DNA of 64,000 bases from Pseudomonas fluorescens (lineage in GTDB: Bacteria; Pseudomonadota; Gammaproteobacteria; Pseudomonadales; Pseudomonadaceae). Under the pieces are notes generated by a model, which saw only the letters and a program-made list of their open reading frames with translations, had not been told where the DNA came from and searched no databases. Positions 9,214 to 17,459 of the stretch are shown one piece after another. The position numbers and the translations under genes were made by a program. Location of the stretch: contig NZ_LACH01000076.1 of assembly GCF_000968015.1 (NCBI RefSeq), positions 22,507 to 86,506 of the forward strand, read 5' to 3'. The first letter of the stretch is position 1; each line of letters begins with the position of its first letter.

Positions 9214-9842
9214 GGTACTTTCTCCACCTTATTCGATAGTACAGATCAATATTCAACAGGGCATTCAACTCTTCAAAACCCTGCGCGATCTTACTTTTAT
9301 AAGATATGCCAACTCATAGACCTGGCACTGCTTAGCCCATTGATTCGCCTGGCAAATCAATGACCGGCTTATGTATTGCCTCCTGAATTCCGGGTAAAAA
9401 AACCCCCATTAGCATTCAATGCACATGAGGTTAATTTTCCACTTCTTTTCTGCGGCTGCAGGAGCAGGTCTTGGGTGACGTGCTGCAGGATCAGAGGCCG
9501 GGGATCCTGGAATGTTCATTTTTTGAGCAAACCACCGACAAACGGCGGTTATTGAGAACGCCGCAATCGCCGGTACTAACTCATCAACTTCCCTGTCAGC
9601 CCCATGACAACTGGGCTGGTGAATGACAGTGGGTTTCTAATAGCGCTCATTGGATCCATTAGTTGTTAGGTTACTTACGAAAAGTGCAAAAGCTAACTGC
9701 TTATATTTAGGACCTGCCCCCACTGAAACAGTCATACTTTTTGCCATTCCACTCGTCGAGGAGGGGATGGTAATATCGCCAGCGCCAATACGGGAGCCGA
9801 AGTTGTCGTTTTAAGATAAGTTGTTCGAGTAACTTCGCCGGT
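9214..9842. other. Intergenic region, about 630 bp, with one coding-like fragment
   Basis: It should contain the promoter of the leftward membrane-protein gene. On the minus strand, 9637-9804 stays open and reads like protein (GAGDITIPSS, SVGAGPKYKQLAFALFVSN) up to a TAG at 9637. The only ATGs (9747, 9735) leave 36 codons or fewer and the ribosome-binding site is weak. It may be a gene remnant. Nothing else is evident. Confidence 0.35.
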
Positions 9843-10295
9843 CTATGGAACCGGAGCACTTAACGTTTTTCTTAGATAACTCGCAGACGCCGGACATAAA
9901 TGTTTGAACTGGGCTGTTTGGGTGATGACAACAGGCGCCGCCTGCCTGTCGAACTGTTCGTAACCATTGGCGGTAAAAAAACCGGCGGCACCTTGGGTCA
10001 ACAAATGCAGTCGAAGTGCGCCTTGTGAGGCCGCACATTGTTCCAATGCAAACAACACGGCTTGGCCCAGCCCTTCTCCACGATGCGCTTCACACACCAC
10101 CATTGAACGAAGCAACAGGTCGGGAGCCGAACCCTCCAGCCCTCCAAAAGCCACCCACTTCCCCGCCACTTCGAAACGGTAAAACTGCCGGCCTGGTTCG
10201 CTGACATCATCGCAGGGCAATGCAGCCTGACGCAGAGCATCACGGAGCTGATCAAGACCGTTATCGTCTACTTTAATCATCTGCATGTTCAGCAC
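9843..10295 (-). CDS. arsN2: GNAT-family N-acetyltransferase, ArsN2-like
   Basis: A 150-residue acetyltransferase. The acetyl-CoA loop region is LLRSMVVCEAHRGEGLGQAVLFALEQ (about 67-92), with RGEGLG as the Q/RxxGxG/A motif, followed by LHLLTQGAAGFFTANGYE. The C-terminal FKHLCPASASYLRKTL resembles the ending of ArsN2 proteins linked to arsenic resistance. The GTG start at 10295 is chosen because AGGAGG lies 5 nt upstream. No ars operon is adjacent; the neighbour is a MATE exporter 17 bp upstream, possibly co-transcribed. GNAT assignment is firm, the ArsN2 subfamily less so. Confidence 0.75.
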   Translation of the reverse strand: MLNMQMIKVDDNGLDQLRDALRQAALPCDDVSEPGRQFYRFEVAGKWVAFGGLEGSAPDLLLRSMVVCEAHRGEGLGQAVLFALEQCAASQGALRLHLLTQGAAGFFTANGYEQFDRQAAPVVITQTAQFKHLCPASASYLRKTLSAPVP

Positions 10296-10312
10296 CGTTA
10301 CCTCCTGCCCGC

Positions 10313-11662
10313 CTACACCAACCGCTCAATCTTCTGATGCTGCCAGACCATTTTGTAATACGCCGTCTGCAACACCAGCATCCCCAGATACGCTACCGGA
10401 AACGCCATCCACACACCCTGCAACCCAAAGTGCCCGTCCAGCACATACGCCACCGGCAACTGCACCCCGACCACACACACAATCGAAATCGCCATCGGCA
10501 CCAGCACCGAACCACTGGCGCGCATGATGCCGCCGACAATCGCCTGGAAGCCGAACACCAACAGACTCCACAGCATGATGTGCAACAGATGCTCCGCCTT
10601 CGCCCGGGTGGAATCATCCGTGAGGAACAACCCCAGCAACCAGTGCGACAACAGATAACCCAGCACCACCAAGCCACCGGTCAGGCACACATTGATCAAC
10701 AGCCCCGTGCGCAGAATCGGCCCCATGCGTTCAAGGCGCCCTGCCCCAATCGCCTGAGCGCCGAGGATCGACGCCGTGATCGCAATCGACAGCGCCGGGA
10801 ACTGCACGTAATTGACGATCTGCGTCACCGCGCCATACGCCGCCGTCGCCTGCGAACCGTGCTGATTCACCAACGCCAGAATCACCAGCTCCGACACCGA
10901 CAACACCACCATCTGCAACCCGGTCGGCAACCCAATGCGCAACACCTTGCCGAGGATCACCAGATCCAGCCGCATCGCCGCAAACATCTCCCGATCCGGC
11001 GCCAACGGATGCCCCTTGCGAATCAACCGCCACGCCAGCCACCCCATCGCCGACAAGTTACCCGCCAACCCCGCATACGCCGCACTCTGAATCCCCATCA
11101 TCGGCAACCCGAACCAACCCCGAATCAACGCCGGCGTCAGCGCCAACCCGATACACGTCGACACCACCAACGCAATCAACGGCGACACCGTATCGCTCAC
11201 CCCGCGCAGCAGTTGAGTGAACAGCACGTAGACCAGGAGCGACGGCATGATCCACATCATCACGAGGGCGTAAGACACGGCGTCGTCGATAACGTCAGCC
11301 GGTGTGCCCAAGCCTTCCAGCGCTGGCCTTGCGAACACGCTGCCGAGTACCGCTGCTGTCAGGCCGATCATTGCACCTAACAGCAACGTTGTGCCGGCGA
11401 TGGTTTTCACCAGATGCGGCTCACGCGCGCCCCAGGCTTGACCGATGAGCACGCCCGCACCCGCGCCGAGGCCGATGACCAAGGCGATGAAGAAGAAGAC
11501 GATGGGGAACATCCCGGACACGGCAGCCAGGGCTTGGGTGCCGAGCATTTGGCCGATGTAGATGCTGTTGATGGTGCCCGACATGGATTGGAGGAAATTG
11601 GAGAGGACCATGGGGGCCAGGAAAAGGAGGTAGGTTTTCCAGAGGGGGGTGGGGGTTTGCAT
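10313..11662 (-). CDS. MATE-family efflux transporter
   Basis: A 449-residue protein with 12 predicted membrane segments in two homologous halves. N-terminal features are LAPMVLSNFLQSMSGTINSI and GQMLGTQALAAVSGMFPIVFF; the second half has GLPTGLQMVVLSVSELVILALVN and QFPALSIAITASILGAQAIGAG. Family members are Na+ or H+ antiporters exporting drugs and metabolites. It lies immediately upstream of the GNAT gene on the same strand (17 bp gap), so an export-plus-acetylation pair is possible. The specific substrate is unknown. Confidence 0.9.
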   Translation of the reverse strand: MQTPTPLWKTYLLFLAPMVLSNFLQSMSGTINSIYIGQMLGTQALAAVSGMFPIVFFFIALVIGLGAGAGVLIGQAWGAREPHLVKTIAGTTLLLGAMIGLTAAVLGSVFARPALEGLGTPADVIDDAVSYALVMMWIMPSLLVYVLFTQLLRGVSDTVSPLIALVVSTCIGLALTPALIRGWFGLPMMGIQSAAYAGLAGNLSAMGWLAWRLIRKGHPLAPDREMFAAMRLDLVILGKVLRIGLPTGLQMVVLSVSELVILALVNQHGSQATAAYGAVTQIVNYVQFPALSIAITASILGAQAIGAGRLERMGPILRTGLLINVCLTGGLVVLGYLLSHWLLGLFLTDDSTRAKAEHLLHIMLWSLLVFGFQAIVGGIMRASGSVLVPMAISIVCVVGVQLPVAYVLDGHFGLQGVWMAFPVAYLGMLVLQTAYYKMVWQHQKIERLV

Positions 11663-11862
11663 TGGGTGGAAGTCCAGCTCGGCTGCGGGGTTGGGATTCT
11701 AGAGGATAACGTTAGCGGTGATGAACGAACGTAAATGAATGTATCTGAGTTGATTTCCACCAATTGAGCAACGTTGATTATTGGTCCTAGGACGGCATAA
11801 AAATTCCTACACAAACCTCGGAATCCCTCACCTTTCCCGCCGTTCTGATGAAGCCTATAGTC

Positions 11863-12103
11863 CATCTCGTCGCCCGAAATAGCGATTCGGGTTTGGTGAG
11901 CCGAGATACGAATGCGAGGGCCGCCTGCTCATTTGCAGACGTCGTCGCAACTGCAAAACCGCTGTACTATGGCGGTTGCGCGCGGGAGACCTTCGGGTCT
12001 GCCGGTTACTCGTTCCCGGTTCGCCAACCTGCGCGCAACTGCCACCCTATTCGTTTGGCGACGATCTGTTGGCGGTCTCATCTAACTGAACGAGATCTCA
12101 CCT
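11863..12103 (+). promoter_or_regulatory. Structured 5' leader with competing stems, upstream of the 90-aa protein gene
   Basis: The leader contains GGCGGTTGCGCG (11971-11982) pairing with CGCGCAACTGCC (12032-12043, one G-U). Inside lies a perfect hairpin AGACC-TTCG-GGTCT (11987-12000). The same 5' arm can instead pair with CGCAACTGC at 11946-11954, an exact copy of the downstream arm, or form AACCGC/GCGGTT (11957-11962 with 11972-11977). Mutually exclusive pairings in a long leader are what a cis-regulatory RNA looks like. An additional small stem is CCGAA/TTCGG near 11875-11891. No known riboswitch class was recognised. Confidence 0.5.
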
Positions 12104-12376
12104 ATGGAAAGATACATGCCCCTCACCGGAATCGACCTGATCCCGGCCTCCCTGCTCATCGACACCCAAGCCCCTCTCGACGTCTTGCAAGCCATGGCCG
12201 ATTACCGCATCCGCACGGTCACGCAGGTGCTGGAAAACATCGCCTACCGTGCCGAACTCGGTTGCGACACGGTGGTGTTGAAAGACTTTTCTCAGCTGTT
12301 GGTCATTCCATTACGCGACGGCTGTGACTTGATGGACGTGATTGGTCGGCGCTTGCGAGCGCAGGTGAAGGAATAG
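12104..12376 (+). CDS. Hypothetical small protein (90 aa)
   Basis: The protein begins MERYMPLTGIDLIPASLLID and ends with a charged helix GRRLRAQVKE; it looks helical and soluble. The layout (short start, APLDVLQAMADYRIRTVTQVLENIAY) recalls small Pseudomonas proteins of the DUF3077 type, but this is only a topological impression. It is bracketed by a structured leader and a strong terminator, so it is a stand-alone transcription unit. An internal ATG at 12116 is an alternative start. Two decayed relatives occur in the window at 36052-36108 and 41919-42107. Confidence 0.65.
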   Translation: MERYMPLTGIDLIPASLLIDTQAPLDVLQAMADYRIRTVTQVLENIAYRAELGCDTVVLKDFSQLLVIPLRDGCDLMDVIGRRLRAQVKE

Positions 12377-12378
12377 GT

Positions 12379-12413
12379 AAAAACGGGCGCCTCAATGGGC
12401 GCCCGTTTTTTTG
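12379..12413 (+). terminator. Rho-independent terminator
   Basis: AAAACGGGCGCC-TCAAT-GGGCGCCCGTTTTTTT directly follows the stop of the 90-aa protein gene. It is a GC-rich stem with a T7 tract, and the A-run on the left may make it bidirectional. Confidence 0.9.
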
Positions 12414-12520
12414 TGTCCATGATCGAAGTGGTTCACCAACATCCAACAGACGGCTGACCTTCCCTCAGGAAAACAAAGACCGCGTACCCGAGACGTCCAA
12501 GCAAACCCTTGAAATGACAA

Positions 12521-13375
12521 TCAAGCCCTCCGCTTCGAGCAGTACTCCAAAATAACCTGAGTAACCGCAGCCACAATCCCCCGATCCGCATCAGGCGATG
12601 TAAACAGTCGACATTGCGCATCCGGCAAATCCGGCAACCCATGTTCTACACCAACAACCGCCAATCCTTGCCCCAACTGACTGAGTGGCATGGGCGCTAC
12701 CGCGAAGCCTGCCAGGGCCGCCGCCCGCAACCCGGCAGTGCTGCTGCACAACATCGCCGTGCGTTGGGCGATTCCCGCCTGGGCCAGCCTCGTCAGCGCG
12801 GCCTCGCGATAAGGGCACGGTTCGGGGAACAGGGCCAGCGGCAACGGCGTGGGTAACCGGGCGACGGGTTGCGCCGACCAGGCCCACACCAGCGGTTCTT
12901 GCCATAGCAACAGCCCCGCTTCGCTGGTTTCGCACAGCGAACCGATGACCACTTCCAGATGCCCCTGCTTCATCAGCGCCAGTAACGTACCCGGAATGTT
13001 CACCTGCACTTCGATCTCCATGCCGGGGTACTGCGCTGCGAAATCCTGAACAGTGCGCAGTAATCGAGACTCGACAAAATCTTCCGACACCCCGATACGC
13101 AATCGCCCGTGAAACGGCGTGCGTGTCAGGTCTGTCCAGGCATCACGGTTGAGCGCGAGGATCGTGCGCGCATAAGAGACCAGACGCTCGCCATCGGCCG
13201 TCAGTTGCTGGGAACGGGTGGTGCGCGTCAACAGGGGTTTACCAATCTGTTCTTCCAATCGCCGCACGTGGCCACTGACCGCCGACTGAGTCAGGTGCAG
13301 CTTCTGGGCGGCACGGCTGAAGCCGTCTTCATCGACGACGGTGACAAATGTCTTGAGCAGCAGAGCGTCGAACAT
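12521..13375 (-). CDS. LysR-family transcriptional regulator
   Basis: A 284-residue protein when started at the ATG at 13375 (MFDALLLKTFVTVVDEDGF); a longer frame to 13393 adds six residues with no support. The winged helix spans about residues 4-63 (FSRAAQKLHLTQSAVSGHVRRL), and the effector domain begins at GRLRIGVSEDFVESRL. It is divergent from the azoreductase gene 107 bp away, the classic arrangement for a LysR protein controlling the divergent gene and itself. Confidence 0.9.
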   Translation of the reverse strand: MFDALLLKTFVTVVDEDGFSRAAQKLHLTQSAVSGHVRRLEEQIGKPLLTRTTRSQQLTADGERLVSYARTILALNRDAWTDLTRTPFHGRLRIGVSEDFVESRLLRTVQDFAAQYPGMEIEVQVNIPGTLLALMKQGHLEVVIGSLCETSEAGLLLWQEPLVWAWSAQPVARLPTPLPLALFPEPCPYREAALTRLAQAGIAQRTAMLCSSTAGLRAAALAGFAVAPMPLSQLGQGLAVVGVEHGLPDLPDAQCRLFTSPDADRGIVAAVTQVILEYCSKRRA

Positions 13376-13481
13376 AGTTTTATACGTGATCAATCGAGTA
13401 GGAATTTACGATTTATATTTCAAATGCAACTATGTTGCAATGCTCCCACCTGCCCTGCTCCTCCTTCATTCAAGGTGTGCC

Positions 13482-14138
13482 ATGACGACTCTTCTTCATA
13501 TTCAGTGTTCTCCACGCAAGCAGCGTTCGGCTTCTCTTGAAGTCGCCCGCAGCTTCATCGCGCGTTATCAAGCAAACACCCCGGACACCGAAGTCATCAC
13601 CCTCGACCTCTGGAACATGGCTCTGCCGGAATTCGATGAGCTGGCCATGGAGGCCAAATACGCCGGGCTCAATGGCACGCCGTTGACCACCGCCCAACAA
13701 GACGCGTGGAACACGTTAAAAGAGTTGGCCAGTTACCTACACCGCGCGGATGTACTGGTGATGTCCGTACCGCTGTGGAATTTCAGCATCCCGTACAAAC
13801 TCAAGCACTTCATCGACTTGGTATCGCAGAAAGACATTCTGTTCAGCGTTGACCCGGAACGCGGTCTGGAAGGCATGCTGCACAACAAACTCGCTGTGGT
13901 GATGTACGCCCGCGGCCTGGATTTTTCGGCGCAGTCGATCACACCTGCGGAGCGCTTCGACTTCCAGAAGCCCTACGTGGAAGCCTGGCTGAAATTTATC
14001 GGCGTCACGGATGTGCATTCGGTGATTGTGGAGAAAACCATCCTGGGGGAAGACGTTGATCGGCGCGCGCGTGAGGACGCGACTCAGCAGGCCAGGCGCC
14101 TGGCAGACAGTTTGTCGCTGACGGCCCCCTGCTGTTGA
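13482..14138 (+). CDS. azoR: FMN-dependent NADH-azoreductase (flavodoxin-like quinone reductase)
   Basis: A 218-residue protein starting at MTTLLHIQCSPRKQRSASLE; the upstream in-frame extension to 13341 overlaps the LysR promoter region and is not protein-like. The phosphate-binding SPRKQRSASLEVA loop (about 10-22), VPLWNFSIPYKLKHFIDLV (about 93-111) and the C-terminal AREDATQQARRLADSL fit AzoR-type enzymes. These reduce quinones and azo compounds with NAD(P)H via FMN in the cytosol, typically in electrophile or quinone stress. The divergent LysR gene is its probable regulator. Confidence 0.88.
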   Translation: MTTLLHIQCSPRKQRSASLEVARSFIARYQANTPDTEVITLDLWNMALPEFDELAMEAKYAGLNGTPLTTAQQDAWNTLKELASYLHRADVLVMSVPLWNFSIPYKLKHFIDLVSQKDILFSVDPERGLEGMLHNKLAVVMYARGLDFSAQSITPAERFDFQKPYVEAWLKFIGVTDVHSVIVEKTILGEDVDRRAREDATQQARRLADSLSLTAPCC

Positions 14139-14164
14139 GGCCGTCCCGGCTGCTCATTGATTCA

Positions 14165-14491
14165 TTACACACCGAAACACTTGAATAGCCACAGCCCTCC
14201 CATACCGACCGCCAGCGTCAGGACCGTATTGCGAGTCTGCCAGGCGACCCACGCCGCAATAATGGCGGCGGGTATCTGGGGGTTGTTCAACACGAACTCA
14301 CCCTGCCCGTTGGGGTACACCACGGCGGGCAGCACAAGGGCCGCCAGCACACTCGCCGGTACGTAAAGCAAGGCCCGACTCAGCACTGACGGGATGCGCA
14401 ACCGGCCATACAGTTCGACAAAAGAAAGACGCATCGCGAACGTTCCCAAACCGGCCGCCAGGAACATCCCCCACAAGGCTAGATCACTCAT
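14165..14491 (-). CDS. azlD: AzlD-family branched-chain amino acid exporter subunit
   Basis: A 108-residue membrane protein with four hydrophobic segments, matching the AzlD family in length and in FLAAGLGTFAMRLSFVELYGR and ALLYVPASVLAALVLPAVVY. It forms the small subunit of an AzlC-AzlD exporter. The 4-bp overlap with azlC (14488-14491) implies translational coupling. Confidence 0.9.
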   Translation of the reverse strand: MSDLALWGMFLAAGLGTFAMRLSFVELYGRLRIPSVLSRALLYVPASVLAALVLPAVVYPNGQGEFVLNNPQIPAAIIAAWVAWQTRNTVLTLAVGMGGLWLFKCFGV

Positions 14492-15228
14492 GGTGTCTCC
14501 TTCTCGACATCATGGATCAGCGCATCGCTCAATGGCCGTTTGCGAACACTCTCGATCAACAGACCCGCCATGACCCCGCCGATGGAAGCAGTTATCAGCC
14601 CAAGGTTATAGGGCATATTGACCGCCAACACGGCGATCATCCCGCCGACCGAGGCGGCGGCCAGGCTCGCCGCGCTACGGATGCCGGGCACCAGAAGTGC
14701 CAGAAACGAAAGGGGGATGGCAAAGCTCAACGACCAGGTCTCGGGGATGCTTGCGCCCAGATAAATGCCCGCCAATACCGACAATTGCCACGACAGCCAC
14801 ATGGCAGAGGCGGTGCCGGCATAGTAGTGGTGTGCGAATTGACCCAGCTCGCCAGAGGAAAGCTTGAGACTGCACAGTGCGTAGGACTGGTCAGAAAGCA
14901 TGTAGGACAGCGGCCACGTCCAGCGTCGGGGCAAGTGGTGCAGATGGGGGGCCAATGAGGCGCTGTACATGATGAAGCGCAAGTTGATGACCAAGGCAGT
15001 CACCACGATCGCCAGCGGCACAACGCCCGTATGGAGCAGTTGCAGTGCAACCATCTGAGCGGACCCAGAGTAGAACAGCAGCGTCATGCCCATGGTCGTG
15101 CCGGGCGACATGCCCATGTTGATCGCCATGACCCCCGTCAATAAACCGAAAGGAACGACACCGGGACTCAATGGAATGAGCGCCCGGACACCTTGCATGA
15201 ACGCTTCCCTTCCTGATTGGTACGGCAT
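14488..15228 (-). CDS. azlC: AzlC-family branched-chain amino acid exporter, large subunit
   Basis: A 246-residue protein with the AzlC pattern: FMQGVRALIPLSPGVVPFGL at the N-terminus, MTLLFYSGSAQMVALQLL, NLRFIMYSASLAPHL and several further membrane helices. The ATG at 15228 is chosen because GGAG lies 6 nt upstream; an in-frame extension to 15288 lacks such support. It works with AzlD to export branched-chain amino acids or analogues. It is divergent from a deleted LysR gene that may once have regulated it. Confidence 0.9.
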   Translation of the reverse strand: MPYQSGREAFMQGVRALIPLSPGVVPFGLLTGVMAINMGMSPGTTMGMTLLFYSGSAQMVALQLLHTGVVPLAIVVTALVINLRFIMYSASLAPHLHHLPRRWTWPLSYMLSDQSYALCSLKLSSGELGQFAHHYYAGTASAMWLSWQLSVLAGIYLGASIPETWSLSFAIPLSFLALLVPGIRSAASLAAASVGGMIAVLAVNMPYNLGLITASIGGVMAGLLIESVRKRPLSDALIHDVEKETP

Positions 15229-15363
15229 GTCGTCTCCTTGTTTTTGTGTTCGCGGCGCGGGTTCGATTGGCCGTGGTCCGCAGCCCATCGTGCGGTAGAG
15301 TGTGGACCCGGAGCCCGATGGGCAGAACCGACTTTTTTTTCGAGAAAACAGGTAGTTTTTGTT

Positions 15364-15793
15364 ATGGCTAAAAGCTCCCAGCCTGATCAGACCCTGCTCT
15401 CAATGCCGTCCTTCAAGGCCATGAGATCCTTCGTGGCCGCCGCCAAGTATCGGAACTCCAGCCGGGCCGCCGAGGCGTTGTGCGTCACCCGGGCGGCGGC
15501 GCCCCCCCTTGTTCAATGAAGTCGTCTATCCCGTGTGCACGCCTCGTTATCTGGAGGCTCATCCAGAACTGAAAACCCTGGAGGGCATTTGCAACAACGT
15601 ACTGCTGGACCCGAACCCTTATGGACGTTCCCAACTGTCAGAACAGGTCGACTGGAATGTGTGGTTCGCTTTCCAGTCCCATGACCTACAGATCCCGGCC
15701 TCGGAAAACCCCTACTACTTCAGCAGCAACGCCTACAGCTTGCTCGTGCAAATGGCGCTGGACGATCAAGGTATCGCCTTGTTTTGGTCCTGA
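15364..15793 (+). pseudogene. LysR-family regulator with large internal deletion
   Basis: The 5' part from ATG 15364 encodes a GcvA-like N-terminus (LSMPSFKAMRSFVAAAKYRN, SRAAEALCVTRAA) that stops in the recognition-helix region after a C-rich run (15499-15507). From about 15508, in another frame, the sequence resumes with a LysR effector domain (VYPVCTPRYLEAHPELKTLE, then SLLVQMALDDQGIALFWS) ending at 15793. A normal protein is about 300 residues; roughly half is missing, so the gene is non-functional. It is divergent from azlCD, whose regulator it may have been. Confidence 0.8.
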
Positions 15794-15795
15794 GC

Positions 15796-16140
15796 TTACT
15801 CTTGCCTGACAATATCGACCGAGATCTCCACCGCCGCAATCGTGCCTCTGTTTTCAAGCCAGTGAGTGGTGTTCCTGTCCTCGGGCCAGCCCACTCCCGG
15901 CCCATAATCCGTGGCGACGCCATTTCGATGGTCAGTGATCGTTCCTTGCAGAATGTAGACGGTGCCGGGTCTGTCTATATGGTTGTGAGTCGGCCCGAAG
16001 ACGCCTCCAGGCTCGATGGTCACCCTGCGCATTCTAAGTTGGCGCCCTGCCATACCCTCGATCTCAGGCCCCAGGTCAATGGCTGCAAGTAACGTCACCG
16101 TAACGCCTTTCGTCTCAGGTGCCGCCTGTTCGTTGCTCAT
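15796..16140 (-). CDS. Cupin-domain protein
   Basis: A 114-residue single-domain cupin. Cupin motif 1 is visible as EPGGVFGPTHNHIDRPGTVYILQG (metal ligands probably His57, His59 and a Glu/Tyr position) and motif 2 as GVGWPEDRNTTHWLENRG. The start at 16140 has GGAG about 7 nt upstream. Small cupins of this type act as dioxygenases, isomerases or sensors; the substrate cannot be inferred. It is convergent with the LysR pseudogene. Confidence 0.82.
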   Translation of the reverse strand: MSNEQAAPETKGVTVTLLAAIDLGPEIEGMAGRQLRMRRVTIEPGGVFGPTHNHIDRPGTVYILQGTITDHRNGVATDYGPGVGWPEDRNTTHWLENRGTIAAVEISVDIVRQE

Positions 16141-16284
16141 CGCGCGCTCCCCTCTGTATGTACAAGCCTGACTAGAAGTAGAGACGCTAAACGGTGTGAT
16201 CAGTGGGGAGGCGACAAAGGGTTGATTGCCGCCCTTCGTGACAGGCTGTTATCGGCTGAGAGTCTGTAAAAACGCCGAGGGAGG

Positions 16285-17361
16285 TTAAATCGGGCCGGCC
16301 TTGTACATACCGACTGCCCGCTCCAGGACGCCCTGAACGTGATTTCTTAATTCGATGGGCGATAGGACTTCGATGTCGGCGGCATTGCTGAGCAAAAAAA
16401 GGCGCAGCCCCTGAGTGTCGAGCATCCGGCAGTTCAATATCCAGCTCCCGGCCTCGGCGACCAGGATCTGGTCGTGCGAGAGTGGATTTTCAGAAAGCCG
16501 GTTATGCAGGTTGTCACTCAGGCGCAAGCTGACATTTACGGGGACCGGTGAGTGGATTGTCATGAGGTGCTGCTGCGCATCGATCGAATTGATGTCGTAG
16601 CCTTCAGGGTCGGCGATTTCGCGTTTACCAGGTTCCACTTTTAAGATTCGATGAAGCATCAACGCACACAACTTGTTGGGGCCATTGCTGCTGTACTTCC
16701 CACGGGGTGCGTCCGGCTCTGGAGTTTGACCAAGAGGCCACTCCTCTTCCTGCACCAGTGCAGACAAATAGGTGTTTGAATCCTGGTGAGACAGGCCCAA
16801 CGGTTTGAGTTGATAGACACACTGGATGTCACCCACATCCCGGGGCTGATACGTCACTTCCAGTGGCTGGTTTTCGAATATGGCCTCCTGGATTTTGGTC
16901 AGATGGGTTAAGTCGTACTCCCCGGGGATCAGGACCGTAAACCGAGTTCCGGTGGTTATTCGCTTTTCCCAATCCAGCTGTCGTTTTGAGTAGTCGTTCA
17001 TGACACGAAGTGCATGACGCCGCAGTGGCGAAAGCTTTTGGGTATGTGTCTTGAGACCAAACCGATCCGCATGATCGAAAATGGTCGACAGTGTCATCGC
17101 CTCCGTTGGCGAGAGCGTCAAATTAAAATTGGCTCCGGTCGACGACCAATAGAGTAAGTGCTTGGCAGCACCTCGGCGTTGACATTTTATGTAGCCATCG
17201 GCCTCGAGCTTTAGAAGGTCGCGCTGTGTTGTTTTGAATGGATGATCAACGTTACCTAAGCAGGCACACATCGCTTCATGAACTTGAGACGTCGGCAAAG
17301 CAGTGCCATGCCGCTGTAAGATGTCACGCAGATAATCTCGACGCTCGTAAAAAGAGACCAT
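16285..17361 (-). CDS. WYL-domain transcriptional regulator
   Basis: A 358-residue protein from the ATG at 17361 (MVSFYERRDYLRDILQRHG); a longer frame to 17592 is upstream noise. Residues 1-70 form a winged helix (TTQRDLLKLEADGYIKCQR). The middle has the WYL-type region with NQPLEVTYQPR and YQLKPLGLSHQDSNTYLSAL, followed by a C-terminal extension (VNVSLRLSDNLHNRL, LRLFLLSNAADIEVLSP). WYL regulators sense ligands such as nucleotides and often sit in defence or DNA-repair loci. It is divergent from two unrecognised genes, 98 bp away, and is their likely regulator. Confidence 0.85.
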   Translation of the reverse strand: MVSFYERRDYLRDILQRHGTALPTSQVHEAMCACLGNVDHPFKTTQRDLLKLEADGYIKCQRRGAAKHLLYWSSTGANFNLTLSPTEAMTLSTIFDHADRFGLKTHTQKLSPLRRHALRVMNDYSKRQLDWEKRITTGTRFTVLIPGEYDLTHLTKIQEAIFENQPLEVTYQPRDVGDIQCVYQLKPLGLSHQDSNTYLSALVQEEEWPLGQTPEPDAPRGKYSSNGPNKLCALMLHRILKVEPGKREIADPEGYDINSIDAQQHLMTIHSPVPVNVSLRLSDNLHNRLSENPLSHDQILVAEAGSWILNCRMLDTQGLRLFLLSNAADIEVLSPIELRNHVQGVLERAVGMYKAGPI

Positions 17362-17459
17362 GGTTACGTCCAGGACAAAAAGTGTCCTGAGTGTGTGGAA
17401 TGATGCTCGGGCTGGCAAGGAAAACACCAACTTAACCGTCAGCCCACAGGAGCATGTCC

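Noticed and set aside
13341..13481. N-terminal extension of the azoreductase
   Set aside because: It would place 47 unrelated residues before a perfect AzoR N-terminus and lies over the divergent LysR start and promoter.
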